Part shown: positions 34,239 to 47,373 of the stretch, one piece after another | How positions within the stretch are numbered: position 1 is the first letter of the stretch | Layout: every line of letters starts with the position of its first letter | Assembly (NCBI GenBank): GCA_914767715.1 | Contig: OU612073.1 | Coordinates: 17,422,001-17,486,000, forward strand | Length of the DNA stretch: 64,000 nucleotides | DNA from: Membranipora membranacea | Taxonomy: Eukaryota > Bryozoa > Gymnolaemata > Cheilostomatida > Membraniporidae | Direction: 5' to 3' | Notes under the pieces: generated by a model | The model's database searches: none | The model's input: the letters and a program-made list of their open reading frames with translations, nothing else | Told to the model about the DNA's origin: nothing | Made by a program: the position numbers and the translations under genes

Positions 34239-35391
34239 TTAGTGTTCACAGATATATTTTCGGGCAGCATCACACTTGCAATCACTCCATCCTTCATTTT
34301 TCCGCGCGCAGACACAGTACTCATTCCCGTTTGTGAAGTCTGGTTCTCCGCTTCGCCACCAAGGTTTATAAGCAGGGAATGCATGACGATCGTTTCTATC
34401 CCAGAACTTCTTATCTTTGAATTTGGCGAATCCCTCCCACTTGAATATTCCTATATCTTTTGTGTCTTCTCTTCCCCCAATAAAAATAAAGCCTGAATCT
34501 GAAAATGGCAATCAAAGCAAGAATTAAAGTCAGAACAACATCTTTCAAAAATACAATAACAGAACAGAATTAAAGACACAAAAATAAAAATTGAGGATTG
34601 AAACAGACTAAAATAATCACAGGACAAGATGTTGAAAAGAATGATTTATGTCATGTTTGAGCCTGCCATGGCATTATTGATTTTGTGATTTCCGTATATG
34701 TCTCCTCAAATATCAATGACAGATCAAGCATTCATTTTCGATGATTTAATCAGTAATCTCAAATAGATCATAGTATTGTTTCATTGGAGCCTATTTAGAA
34801 GCAGCTGAAATAATTTAAATGTAGTTTTCATAGCCAATATATTATACATTGGTTGTGGCAGTTAGAAATTTGAAAATCTGCTTGCCTCAAAATTCTTTAT
34901 AAGTCGCATTGCTCTTTTTGCATTCCTGAGAAGCCAAATGAGACCACAGGAAGCATCAAACAAAAGACACAAACATGTACTAACCATCCAGCTGGTTGAC
35001 AAAGAATTTCAGGTTTTCTCTTCTAAATTCTTTCTCCGCATTCACCAAAAATGCATCAAGGTCTTTGCACGCCTTCTTTGCCCCATCATAATTCTTCTTA
35101 TCTTTACTGATGTGGAGACAGCTTGTCTTGTGATGCTTAACCTCTACCAAGTCAAAATTATCATCACACCCAAAACCTTCTGCAAGTATAAAAAAAAGGT
35201 TATCATTTCATGATCTTTGTATAAAATAGGTGTAATTCAGGGTACGGAATCAAAATTACGTCGTGATCCATAGTTGTTGGAATAGCAATGAAAAGTGTTT
35301 TATCTAACAAATAACCTAAAATACCTGTGGAGACAGAAACGTCCAGAATGGTAATAAAAACGACGAGAAAAACAAGCCTCCTGTTTTCCAT
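34239..35391 (-). CDS. Secreted single-domain C-type lectin
   Basis: Three exons join in phase to give a complete protein of about 173 residues: 35,325-35,391 (MENRRLVFLVVF, signal peptide), 34,985-35,179 (first half: CDDNF, HHKTSCLHIS, YDGAKKACKDLDAFLV) and 34,239-34,498 (second half: GFIFIGG, KWEGF, WRSGEPDFTNGNEYC, GWSDCKCDAARKYICEH, stop). Acceptors are ttgccattttcag and tttatacttgcag; donors are standard. The four or more Cys fit a long-form lectin domain. The sugar-binding loop reads E-P-D where mannose-type lectins have E-P-N, and W-S-D stands at the usual W-N-D, so calcium-dependent sugar binding is plausible. The polyadenylation signal (TTTATT on plus) is at 34,136-34,141. It is not closely related to loci A-C, which have membrane segments. 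Likely role: extracellular carbohydrate recognition. Confidence 0.9.
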
Positions 35392-35465
35392 GGTTGATGT
35401 TTGTGGCCCCACAACTCCTGCTAGATCGCACCAAGCTGCTGCTATGACAAAACTACACCTCCTAG

Positions 35466-35472
35466 TTATATA
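35466..35472 (-). promoter_or_regulatory. TATA box of the secreted lectin
   Basis: TATATAA on the minus strand about 75 bp upstream of the start codon at 35,391, a position that fits a short 5' leader. Confidence 0.5.
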
Positions 35473-35479
35473 TGCATAA

Positions 35480-38400
35480 AAAGTCACACCGTATGTTAGA
35501 AATCACCATTTATTGCACCTGCTCTTTTTAATATTATGACTGGAATGACTATTGTTCTTCCCCCTGTTTGAACCTGCACAGACTGCACAGATGGAGTTTT
35601 ATCTGTCCGTCGGTGTCAGTGTCAGTGTCTGTGTATGTGTGATTATATAGCTCGGTTGCGCATTTCAAGAATTCCTCATCCTAATATGATCTCCTATCTT
35701 AACAGGCATGAAATGGCCTAAAAACACCATAATTGGAAAGGCATATGTCAGGTCAGATTGTAAGACGACTGCAAAATTCATTGGATTCTATCAATTCCTC
35801 TGCCTGCCTGATCTGCTCAAATGATAGCATATGCATGAAATTGCAGCTTGGTGTCATCTGTTCTGCGCCCCATATAATGAGGGACTACTTCTATCACAAA
35901 CTCACCTTCGCGTGTATAAATATTGCTGCTCTACAGTATAAAAGTTATTGTGGGATTCAAATTTTTGCCACTCTATAAGAGCAAATTTTTTAAATCTTTT
36001 TTCCACTATTCACTAGATATTTGTTACACTCTCAATGATAACTTGTTATCTTTACAGTACTGTACTAAAGAATAACATTTAGATCGATATTGTAACTTGG
36101 TGTCTGGAAACCTGGCATTGTTCTCTCCACTGACCAGTGTATCACACACGCTCTTAGAACAGCCAGCCCGAGGTTCTTTTCACCATGGTGAATGATCCTG
36201 CAATTATGGCTGAATTAAATAGCTTTTTATACTAAGAGTAGTCAAAGGGAAGGGTAATGGTCTTGAAAGCTCAGTTGCCGCCATAAAACTATGTCTATGC
36301 AGCACCTCTTTTCCATCATTTCCGGATAAAACACAAAACTACTGACAATGCAAAAGTTAAAGGCTCGAGCAGTTGAGAATGGAAAATATCTGGACTGGAG
36401 ATGAAAATCATATGAATGTGGAGGAGAAAGAAAGGGCAATCCTTGGGATTGTCAGCATTCTTGGTCCACAACACAGACTGTAAAGGATTTAATAATGATG
36501 AGAGTTCAGACCTAGCGCAGCCATCTTTATTTTCGGTATCATCCATTTACGGACAACCCAATCAAGACATAACCACTAACAATCAAAATAACATGTGTAC
36601 AAAAAATGATAAAATCATCTGAAAGGGATGCAGAGTGACATTGAACTCGGAAATTATCTGTCCACTTGTGGCAAATGTTCAGTGACAAGCAGCTGTTACA
36701 GTGTCACTAACACAATGAGCACAGAATTTAGACATTATTTCGTAGATGCTCATACATTGCTGAAATATGACACATCGGACATTAGCTTTGTTTATGTTCA
36801 TTTATACTGAGCACAGCCGCATTCAGAACCAATAATATCTATTTGTGAAAAGTCAAGCACCCCAACGAATGTTTACCAAATAACTGCTGTGGTAGATGCA
36901 CTGCTTTGCTGTCTCATGGTGATAAATTTCTTAATGCGTGGGGTGACGGTTGCTGATAAGTTATATACTTTGCGAGATGTTCCCTGCACAGAATACACAA
37001 AACATTGGACTGTTATGCAATGTAAAATAAAAGAGTTTTATGTGAACGGATTTGATGTTTTTTATAATATAATCGAGCCGATGAAATTTTTACAGCAAAG
37101 GGCAATTGCAAAGTTTGGAATAACAGTCTTAGATCTGAACTATCACCTTTCTGCTGTGAGCAAGTTTAAATGAATGTGGTTATTTTTAATATTAATGTTT
37201 GTGTATGATGAATTTATGTATTATCTAGTTAGTTGTCTTCTGATGTTGTGTTCAGTGTTGTCAGTCGAAGTGGATGGAAATTCTTCTTTTCGTTACACAA
37301 AACCAAGTACGAGCCTGCAGCTGAATGGCCCTAAGCTATTGTTATAAAACAGTGTTTTCTTTTAATGAAAAATCAGCTGCCAGAGTGAAACCTATATTTT
37401 GGTTTGACCACACAACCTACAGTTTCACACAAGCCATTTCGCTCTAACTATTGCCTTTTATTGTTCACCTAAGTTCTTTGCCCGAGCTATTTTATATAAC
37501 TCCACGCCAATTACACTCGAAGGATTCCTGAAAGACTGCTTTGTGTGCTTTGTGTGACACAGACCATTTATTATACATTGTATACATCTTGATTGTGTGC
37601 CACGTGGACTTGGTGTTTTGACAGCTGCCTATCTAGATTTATATATAATACTAGTTGATTTGAGTTGTATACTTACAGTTGAATTACAAGGGTTATATTT
37701 CTAGTTGCGTTTTTACTGTCTTTTCACTTTGGCTTTGATTAAACATAAAAAGAAGTATTTTAGAGAGCTTTCAATATCTAGACCTAGATTAATGTGCATA
37801 ACGAATTATTGGTTAACATGAATTTCTCTCATGAGTTAACGGTAATTATGATGTAAAACAAACAATGAGTAAAATGATAACTATCCCTTATCTCTAGAAG
37901 AGTCTGCTATGGGAGCACCTATCTAATTATTCTCCTAGAGAGTCGCTATGCTGACACCGTGAGTTAAAAACTAGCATTCAGGAGAAGACTGCTACAATGT
38001 ATCACAATTATTGTTACTATCAGTATGAATAAAAGCCCCTAGTCCATGAATGAACGGAGATGAAGAGGAGTGGAAAAATGTATCAAAAGACAGCACAAAG
38101 TTAAGCTCGAGACCTGTTGGTTCTAACTATGAACTAGAACAAGTTCAATCTCTCTTTAGGGGGGGGGGGGGCAGGGATATATTGAAAAAGCCGGGTATTG
38201 AGGCGCAGAGGGAACAAGAATAAACCCTGCACAGATTATGCGTGAAAATATCGACTTCTTAATACACGGAAATTCCCTTTTAGGGGTAATCCCTTAGAGT
38301 ATGCAAAACGCTAGTCAGCTCAATTAGCTTTTGTTCCTTCATAAATCATTCAAAATTTCAGCAACAAGTACAGATCTTTTCTCATGTCAATCAGTCCTTT

Positions 38401-38537
38401 TGTAGTGTGAGTGAAATCACAAAATCAAAGAAAATGAAAGTTTGTCATCTCCATTATTAAACTTATTGTTAAGTCATTATTGTATCCTCATTGTTGATTC
38501 TCTTATTATTCTAGTAGTTCCTTTATGTATCCTTTTC
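35480..38537. other. No gene recognised
   Basis: Several short open frames (for example a plus-strand frame at 36,889-37,173) have no known domain or splice context. A G run lies near 38,160. Confidence 0.4.
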
Positions 38538-38559
38538 AGCCAGCCAGCTTTTCAGCTTT

Positions 38560-38657
<98 letters not shown>

Positions 38658-38675
38658 GGCCGGCCAGCCAGCCAA
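38538..38675. repeat. (CAGC)n microsatellite
   Basis: Tandem CAGC/CCAG tetramers, about 30 copies with two short interruptions near the start and G-for-A changes near 38,657. All frames over it are open on both strands (Ser-Gln-Pro-Ala on plus, Trp-Leu-Ala-Gly on minus), which is an effect of the repeat and not a gene. Confidence 0.95.
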
Positions 38676-39229
38676 CCAGTTCGGGTCAGTGGTAAGCGCG
38701 CCTGCCACATGACCAGCCGGGTGTGGGTTGAGATCAGGACTTAGAATAAGGGAGGTCTTCTGTATGTACAACAACATTGTGCATGCAGAAAAAAGAACCC
38801 TACTGTATGTTATAGCTCTATACAGGAGGATGCTGTCATCAACCACTGCAGCTCCGGCCTTGTAGCTCTATGATTCACGCTGGGTCCAAGCTGTCAGTGG
38901 TTGAAAATTGGCACTAACGACTTGGAACCCTAGTTGTCACAATAAAACCCTCTTCCTAGCAGCACCTCGGTGCAGTCCTCATCTACACAGATGGACAGCA
39001 ACATTATTATTATATGTATCCTTAAACTTGATTGTAAGTTTAACTAACCTCTTAACATTTCTCTCCCTTGTCCATAACCTTGGAAAGGTTTTGTCGCTCA
39101 CCCTGTGATTCCATAGTTCTGACCAATCAGAAGTCGATGAGCTGAAACCCTTCCAGAGTATTACAAACTTACAAATACAAATTTCCCTCCTTGTTACAAT
39201 TATAAAAACGGGTGGAATCAAATACTCAC
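38676..39229. other. No gene recognised
   Basis: Non-coding sequence between a microsatellite and a dispersed repeat. Confidence 0.4.
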
Positions 39230-39690
39230 GGTAGATGGAAGCGAAAACGTAATATATTGTAAAATAAGGCTACATGAAGACCAGATCAATTTATAGTCTG
39301 ACAGCAGAGCTGCAGTAGTTCTGTAATATTTTTACATCTATTTTACACCATTTTACATCATTATTACATTTATGGCACTTGCACTTCTGGGTAAAAATGA
39401 CGTATAGTGTGAGAAATGGTCCCCCTTTCACTTCTATGAGGTATGTTGCCTAGTTCTCCATGAGCCCACTACGCTACCTCTTCTATCTACTTCAGAGAAC
39501 TGTAAATATTAATGAATGAAGTTATCTACGATTGTACAATGTCCCCTGACGATGAAAATATATTTGGTGTTAACAAATCTATAAAACTTAAGCAATTAAA
39601 AATATTTGGTGAGTCATTTATTTTTATCTGGTACAGCATAGGCATAAATACCTCATAGATGGGGAGGGAGGAAATTTCCATCACTACACA
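39230..39690 (+). repeat. Dispersed repeat family, copy 1
   Basis: Colinear with 52,150-52,520. Shared anchors are 'cttctatctactt.agagaactgta', 'gaatgaagttatctac' and 'gtctcctgac'-type phrases. The second copy lies in an intron of the ankyrin-caspase gene. No coding content. Confidence 0.7.
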
Positions 39691-40899
39691 TATTTTTACC
39701 CAGTACACAAACTATCTGCCAGACTGAATATTGCTTTTGTCCATAGGTCATTAACAATTGGGCATAATTAAAAGGAGCTAAATCTGTATGTTCCTTTCCT
39801 TTATGCTATCACAGTTTGCCTCAGACTTCTCCCAAATTGGTGTGTCGCAACTGCCAACCTAATTTTATTCCCCTAATGAAATATTAGTAGTCCCCTCCCC
39901 AAGGGAGGAGGGGAGGTTTCCAACTATCATTGAGACACCAATTCTGATAGGAGAATTACCGTTACCACCATAGAATAAAAATATTTATTACTGCAAACAG
40001 TTTGGTTGCATTAATATGCAACATAATGTTTTATGATTGTGTTTGAAATTTACGTAACATGAGGATCCCAACGAGAAGTCTTCTTTAGAAATGAAACATT
40101 CTATTGTGTGCAAGTTCTCATTGTGAGGAATACTATTACTATGTGCAAATACAAACTTTACAATCAGATTTTTGTATTGATCAAAAGGCCATGACACAAT
40201 GATAATAAAATTAATATCAAATTGTTGGCATATTTTCTTCTTCCTGGGCAGACGATGCAAGACTGTGACCTGTTGGCTATACCTTCAGCTGATAAGCTGA
40301 GAAAGAAATAACATAAAAAATAAGTCAGCTTCCATATAAGACCTTCCTGGTCGAATCTTGAGCAAAGAATGGTAGTGGGATTTCAATTAGTGTCTAAAAA
40401 GGTGGGAGAGAGAGAGGGGGGGTTATAGTAAATACATTGTCAGTGTTTGTAATAAGTTAGGGCTTTTTTATACCAGGTAAGTGATAGAGGTGAACAGTTA
40501 CGATAAATATGAATACTTACACATTGCTATCTTATGTAGTTAGGTAGTCAGACGCTACTGGGACGTCTGTTTGAAGAACTTCCTGTGACTCTGTAGCGGC
40601 TTGTCTGACATCTGTAATGAAAGTTTTCACCTCCATGCTCTTTCCCAGGCTCATGGCTTCTTCTGACAGAAGGTAGTCAAGTGTCAACCCGTATTCTCAG
40701 CATATGCACCAGTTTATGCAATTGTTGCATACAAACAAATTTATTAAGAAAATTAGTAACACAAGGAGAAGCTTCCAAACTAAAAAAACCCATTATTTAC
40801 AGGCCGCACAAATTTGTGTAATGTGACCTCTCTGGCCTTACCCCTACATTGAATAACTGGGTTTAGTGAAACGTGGATATACGGATAATCTGTGACTTC
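39691..40899. other. No gene recognised
   Basis: AT-rich sequence with no supported gene. A small palindrome ctccccaagggaggag lies near 39,896. Confidence 0.4.
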
Positions 40900-42523
40900 A
40901 TAATGGGGTTTTACAAGGTGTTTCCGGGCATTCTGCGGAAAAAGAATAGCATTGACTTAGACTCGGATAGTACTTCATCTTCCTCCGAACCTACACTGGT
41001 TTTCACAATGAAGCCTTAATCAACTGAGGAACATATAAACCAAGTGCCATATTATCTGGACAAGATAAATGCCATTCAGAAGAAGCTGGATAGTACCTTC
41101 AATCAAACATCAACTATAGAAGTTAAGGGCACTACCAAAAACCCACAGATAGTGATTGTATGTAACACCGCTGCATTCTAGTGGATCAAAACTTCACTAG
41201 CAAACTTTCTCAAAAGTAAAGACATTGAAGGTGTGTGTTCTAAGTTAACTGTTGATAAGAGTGGAGCATGTATAAGTGTTTCGAAAAAGCTAAACAAAAG
41301 GAAAAAAAAAGTTCATACTATCAACTTTCATAATACGACATCAACTATTTTGGTGAACAGAAATTCAGATATTAACTATTTCATGGCTCACTACAAGGAA
41401 CTAATGTCTAAGATGCCTCATCACGATGTTGATGCTGCCAACCAGGATTATCAATCAATCTGCCACACAGCCCTGGCTAGTGTAAAAAACTATGAAAGAG
41501 ATAGCTTCTCAGACGAAAGCAATATGGATACATCAATCAATAGTCCATCTTTCACACATAGCAAAGATAAAGCTACTGAGCCATCACTCCCGACTCACCC
41601 TGTCCCATCAACTTCATCAAACATTGAAAGTGAGCCATCAAAGGGTTTGCCTTCCCATCCCATCCCACCACCCCTTCCCAACAGAGCCCAGTCAAAAACC
41701 AGAGCCCAATCAACAATACCACCAGTCCTAGATCACCCATCCCCAACACCTCATCTCCTATTATCCAGTCTGACATAGATATCACTCATGTTCGAACTGA
41801 TACAACAAATTCCTCTCCCATCAACCAACAGCTTAAATCTGCAACCTTTAACAGGAGACAAGCTGAGACAGGAATACATGACCAACTCACTCCACCAAAC
41901 AAATCAAAAGAAAATCAAGATCTCCTCTCAATAAACCGATCCCTCCACCGATCTCGGACTTAAGTTCTTACCCACCAATTTCTTCACCACCTACCAAAAT
42001 TCCAGACTGCAGTCTAGAAATGTGGACGGCTTTGAATAAGTCACTGCAGTTAAGAATTCAAGAATTGGAAGAGGTAGTCAATAACCAGGCCCAGATCATC
42101 CAACAAATGCAGGAGAGCAGAAACATCGGACCATTAACCAATGACACATTACGTGCACACCTTAGCCATTTCTCAAAAACCATGGAGCAGAAATTTAACC
42201 ATCAACTGTTCTGTGTAAAACAACAACTGGAATCTACCATCAACCAGAAATTTGGAACATATGCACAGGTGGCTGGAAAATCACAAAGTCACGATTTATC
42301 CCGACCACTATCCTTCCAATCCCAAGGCCGGCCTTCCCATTTACCACACCATAGTGGATCACCAAACAATAATACCCTTCACAGCAGAAAGTCAAAACTC
42401 AAATCATCCAGTAAGGACCAACACAGCTCAGACCATCCACAGCCAACGCATAGAGAACCATTTGCACCTGAAAGAAACATTATCGTTAATATCGAGAATG
42501 ACCCACCGTTCCATGTACCGTAA
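40900..42523 (+). pseudogene. Degenerate LINE-type ORF1
   Basis: Plus-strand frames run with breaks from about 40,900. Early residues include VCNTAAF and stops at about 41,018 and 41,180. The frame 41,233-41,778 contains KKKVHTINFHNTTSTILVN, a motif I associate with ORF1-type proteins of invertebrate non-LTR elements, then a Pro/Ser-rich tail. After a frameshift, 42,020-42,523 begins with a clear coiled coil (LRIQELEEVVNNQAQIIQQM) and ends with a His/Ser-rich part. No endonuclease or reverse transcriptase follows. The identification rests on layout and composition, so it is tentative. Confidence 0.5.
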
Positions 42524-42655
42524 AACCTCACCTATAAGTCACCGGACTTATAAGTGAATCACCCCCCTCAGAAAAAATAAAAATGCTCCAGTTATAAGAC
42601 ACCCCACAGCTATAAGACACCCCACAGCTATAAGACACCGTGTCTTATAAGTGAA
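42524..42655. mobile_element. Terminal repeat of a pogo/Tigger-like element
   Basis: Phrases of the type cttataagtcacc, ttataagacacc and tgtcttataagtgaatca occur in both orientations. They resemble the terminal inverted repeats of pogo-superfamily elements and adjoin the transposase fragment. Confidence 0.55.
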
Positions 42656-42808
42656 TCATATCAGTAGTTGATGTTTGGAAGCTCTCCATCTTTGAATCAA
42701 GTGTCTATTAATGTTCAATTCCCTTGCAGTCTTGTCAAGGTTGTTATTCTTTTCAACTGTTCTCAATACTTCCAGTTTCTGCTGAATGGTGTAAGAGGTT
42801 CTTGGCAT
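42656..42808 (-). pseudogene. pogo/Tigger transposase N-terminal fragment
   Basis: From an ATG at 42,808 the minus strand reads MPRTSYTIQQKLEVLRTVEK, then a helix-turn-helix ending in RELNINRHLIQRWR, and stops at 42,656. This is the CENP-B/pogo N-terminal DNA-binding helix-turn-helix. The DDE catalytic domain is absent, so the copy is a truncated, non-autonomous remnant. Confidence 0.75.
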
Positions 42809-43147
42809 GTTTTATTTATTTTGAAAGACTGTGAGAGAGATATGATATGCTGATTGTTGAAAAATTTGAATTTTGTGGCACATATTCACTACAAATGAGT
42901 AGTTTTGGGGAAAAAGCTGCCTTCACTGGGTTTTGTACACACAATTTCATGATTACAAGTCGCACACTTTACCACTTTACCATCTTTCCAATTTCATCAA
43001 AAGCGATGTCTTCTATGTCAGACAGAAGCTCAACGATAGGACAGTATCATATTATAAGGGTCCAGGTTTGCTTCGCTTATTTGGAAATGGAAAAAGTCCA
43101 TCAATTGATATTTTTTACTCAATTGCAGGCTTCTCAAAACAGATAAA

Positions 43148-43913
43148 ATGTCTACATTCTTACAAATATACCAAGAAACAGTTCTTCATATTGAACTTGA
43201 TTTAAACATAACAGGGAACCTCCTTTTTACTGATGGGCGAAGGTTGTATACTGTGACTTCTGAAGGTAGAACCAACACTACTATCATGAGTAGTGGAACA
43301 ACTAATAATGCAGGACCACCAATTGCTGGGTTTGCTCAGCTGCCAGATGACCAAATAGTTGTAGTAAATAACACAGGACACTGCCTGCTTCTGTTGGATA
43401 GAGCGACATCCCTCATTCCTCTTCTGTCGGGAGATTGCACTGAGCCTTGATATAAAGATGGCGTTGGTAGTAAAAGTATCCTCAACGCCCCTCTCCGCAT
43501 CATCAGAAATGTCAGAGCACTCAACCACCTTTGTTCACTGATAACAGGAACAATGCGCTGCGATCTGTAGATACGTCGACTTGTGAGGTAGCAACACTTT
43601 TAAAAGACACTGGTATGGAGGGAGGTTACTCTGGACTTGTCCAGGGTGAAATAACATCAGATGTCTATATCAGTATTTTTCAAGGACTTTTCAAATACAA
43701 CATTGACCGAGATAAACTCACTCTTATCGCTGGATCGGCTGAAACGAGATATCCATGGATTTCGCTGGACGTACAGTACAGCTTTGACAGGTTAAAAAAG
43801 ATGATATTCCTGAACTTCTTCTATTAGCTGATGATAGAAACCACAAACTGAGTGTGTTTGATCTAAAGACAAAAAAAACACACGGTCTATTTGCCAGAGA
43901 TATGCTAAGACAG
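43148..43913 (+). pseudogene. NHL-repeat beta-propeller pseudogene
   Basis: Plus-strand frames encode repeated strands typical of NHL propellers: GNLLFTDGRRLYTVTSEG, QLPDDQIVVVNNTGHCLLLL, SGDCTEP and YKDGVG, TDNRNNALRSVD, and LLLADDRNHKLSVFDL. A TGA at about 43,448 replaces the Gly expected between SGDCTEP and YKDG. Frameshifts follow near 43,525 and 43,795. The sequence ends near 43,913 at CAG|GTTTG, which could be an old donor. The protein would have been a ligand-binding or scaffold propeller; this copy is broken. Confidence 0.65.
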
Positions 43914-45651
43914 GTTTGTTTTATACCATTTTACCATTGAATCTGAATACTGCGGCAATAAAAATAACCCTTTCAACATTTGCTCGCGATAAAGGAGAGT
44001 TCTCTATTTGTGAGGTCACATTAGGATTTCAATTCAAAATTTGGCACTTTTTGCATAAATAAAACTTTTTTCTACCTCAGAATGTGGGTCATTCTGTGTC
44101 AATCATTTGGCACTGAAACATTCTCTATGATGACACAAGCTATATTTGGTTAAAATAGTTTCCAGACAATTTTATTAAAAACACAAAGTCAAAATTTTCA
44201 AATGAGACTTACCAGCTGAATGTATGTTTATGACATCATATCCCCTAAGCAAGGCGTTACTTCTGTCCAAGTTGCCTAATTGAGCTGTTCTTGGGCTCAT
44301 TTTGAAGCTGATAATTTTGGGCTATATTACGAGGAAGCTTTAGGAATATATAAGCCTTTGAAGACATCTCACAATAATTCCGAAATTTTCTTGATAATAT
44401 AAGCTTTGGAGAGTTCTTTACCTCTCATTTACAAAAGATGACATGACTGTCCACTTTCTACCCTCTGCCCATCATATGGTGTGCCCTGAGACTCAACATG
44501 CTCACTCTGTGGTGTATTTAGTGTATTTGTCCATTGGCAGCCTCCATTTATGGAATTTGGTGGGTGGGTTTTGACAGTTCTTTCTGGTGGAGTTTTTCAT
44601 GCTGATTACAATGGTAATAATTTACCTTACACAACGTTGCACAATAAGCGGCTAATTGCCAAAAATTCTTTCAGCAAAGTAGAAAGTGATAAAAAATGAT
44701 GATATGGTTTCAAAACATCCAAAATCTGAAAGAGCGTGTCAGATCTAGTGATTGTGAAATTTTTCATTGTTTGCCTTCATTAATTTTTTGGCCACGTAAC
44801 GACCGAAAAATGGTTCAAATACCCCCTTATATCAGCATTATATAATCATCATGAAAAGAAACTATTTTTTAAATTTTGCTACCATCTGGAAAACTGGCTT
44901 CAGATGTTCATATAGATCTGATCTTTTTATGGTGACTTTGTTATGAACCTCCATCACATAAAAGCTGTTTTTAATGTTCTTGTATGTGCTTGTTCATATG
45001 ACACGGTATGTATGGTTAAAGTTTCATCAAAACAAATTTTTAAGGTAAAGCACAAATGCGCATAGTGCTGAACCAAATTTGTCTTGTCATCCGTTCAGTC
45101 AATAAAAAGCCACCATAAAAAATCGGATCTATTTGACCAATAACATTGTTTTAGGTGGCGTAGTTTCAAGTGATTAAGCATTTAAAGAAATATTTGTTGG
45201 ACTGTATTACAGAAATAAAAGATGCCGATCTGACAACCTGCGAGATAACTTGGCCTGCTGCCCTGTTGATTGTCGGTGACACATTATACATAGGAATGTA
45301 ACGCAATATAAAATATGTGAAAGGTTTGTGATTGCAAATTAAAATCATCCAGCAGGAGCGGCAACTGCTCAACCTAAAAAAAGTGTAAAGATTGGCATTG
45401 CTTGTTTCCTCCTCCATGATTTCTTGATTGTTTACTGGTACAGATATTCCTTGTGGGCTGTTTTCTCAGAAAACACAATCACAGAAAACACTGAGTTGAC
45501 CCTTTATTCCAGTGCCGCACTTCCCAAATGTTTCATCCTCGACTAAGTGTTTCCAAATACCATAAATATTTATATATATATATTCCATTCCGTTCTCTTT
45601 TATGAATTAATGTGCATTCATATGGTTGTGTTTTTTTTTTCTATTTTGCAG
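43914..45651. other. No gene recognised
   Basis: AT-rich non-coding sequence with no domain or element identified. Confidence 0.4.
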
Positions 45652-45807
45652 AGAACAAGTGGTTCAGAAGAAAAGGAGAAGGTCCTCCCAAAGAAGGAGG
45701 AGATCCTCCCAACTGAAAGCCTAAAAGCAAAAAAGAAAGAAATAGCTCATCCACTTTTAACCCACCGTTTGGATATTGAAGCTACTTTTATCAAAGGGAA
45801 ACAACAT
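45652..45807 (+). CDS. Candidate orphan exon, Lys/Glu-rich
   Basis: A 52-codon phase-0 segment sits between a strong acceptor (long T tract then ctattttgcag) and a good donor (CAT|GTAAGC). It reads RTSGSEEKEKVLPKKEEILP and goes on to a basic stretch. No family is recognised and no flanking exon was found. It may belong to the decayed NHL gene upstream or to an unlisted gene. Confidence 0.35.
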
Positions 45808-47373
45808 GTAAGCGCCCAACAGACTATGCTCCATTGGAGGCAAGGATGAGGGGTGTCATGAAACAAGTACTCGAAATAAAAAAAGAAATTGCTACCAATA
45901 ATGGCTTCTTCTCTTTTTTATACTCATAGGCCACCTCATCATATAGTAGGGCTTGGCTGTAAGAGCGCAGACTACGAGCTTGTGACTATTGGTACAACCA
46001 TTTGGAATCAGCAATTTTGTTTCAGGTTTAAGCTTCCTATCGATTGAATTATATCACATTTATACAGTTATAAGTTGTATGTAAATGACATATAATTGTA
46101 AAAGGAATAAGGGTGCTCGTGAAACCCGATCAATATGGTGTCATCATCATTGAATATATTGCCGACTTCAAAAACATTTGGTTTGAAAAAAAATCTAGAA
46201 GAATAATATGTTAATATTGACTCCAGAGTGCAACACAATCTTTATAATCATATGAGGTTATTAGTGGCTATGAGGCGAGACAGTTTTATGCCAGCTCGGA
46301 AAGAGTTACCAAAGAGGAGAACACAAGAATCTAAAAGAGATACCGCCAGGAGCCTTTTCTGTAAACCATGAGGAGCCTCTCCTTGATTCGGTTTATGAAG
46401 GTCCCCTCTAAATGACCGAGGTCAGGAGTTCACGAGAGAATAAGATGCACAATTTTGACCGTTATAAATCCAGTGGGTTACCCGATTATGCTATGCAAAT
46501 GTCTTGTGGAAATTTATACGACAAATTCTATAGTGTTCTGAACAGCCAGTTAGAATTTTTTAGGAGATTTTGAGGTTTTCTCTATCCCCCTCTTCCCCAT
46601 CTTTGAGAGATGGGTTCTTTGAAAAACTGCAAATCTATCATTTGTAGACTCCATGTTCAGATATACAGCTAAATTATGCTTTGACTTTTTAGGAAAACCG
46701 TTGTACATTAGGTGCCAAAGTAATTGATTGAGCCTATGTTTGATTAAAAACTCTCCATGTTTGGGGGGGGGGGGGGTCGGTCCAAATATTAAGACTGAGC
46801 TGAATAAACAGCAGCATAATCTGAGTATGTTGAATTCAATAATTTTTCTAAAAATACTTCCTAAACTTGCACATCGTTCACAGTCATAAGATCATCATTT
46901 CTGGACAAACTTGTGCCAACCCTATGACCTATATTGATGTTACAGATATTCATTGTGGTGAACTAGAGCTGAGAATTGTGTTGGTCCAACGTCTCATTCC
47001 TTAAGGAAGCATTGGGGGCAAGGTCATATTCTTTGTTGCATTATAATTGAATAGACGGCCCCTCAAAGCGTGCCTGCAGGCGACATAATAGCGCACAATA
47101 TAATATAGGGGACGTGGCAGCTCCCATCACGCAGGAGTAGGTTCAAATTAGCGCTTGATTCATGCACTCTAATGGATGATTTGTGTGTTTTGCAATGGAG
47201 CACTACTGTATATGGTTTCTCAATCTGGCCCACTATTCGTCACCAAATACTAACACCAGCACCCGATCACATGACAGGCAGCTACAGAGGTTAACACAGG
47301 TTATATGTACACTGCTGACATTTATTTGCGCACAAGAGTATTATTATATGGAGTGAATGAAGTATTATTTTGC
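45808..47373. other. No gene recognised
   Basis: Intergenic DNA; a G run near 46,760. Confidence 0.4.

Noticed and set aside
36889-37173. 94-codon plus-strand open frame
   Set aside because: A weak hydrophobic start but no domain, no splice sites and no promoter that can be tied to it.
38442-38846. Open frames reading SQPA or WLAG repeats
   Set aside because: Pure product of the CAGC microsatellite.
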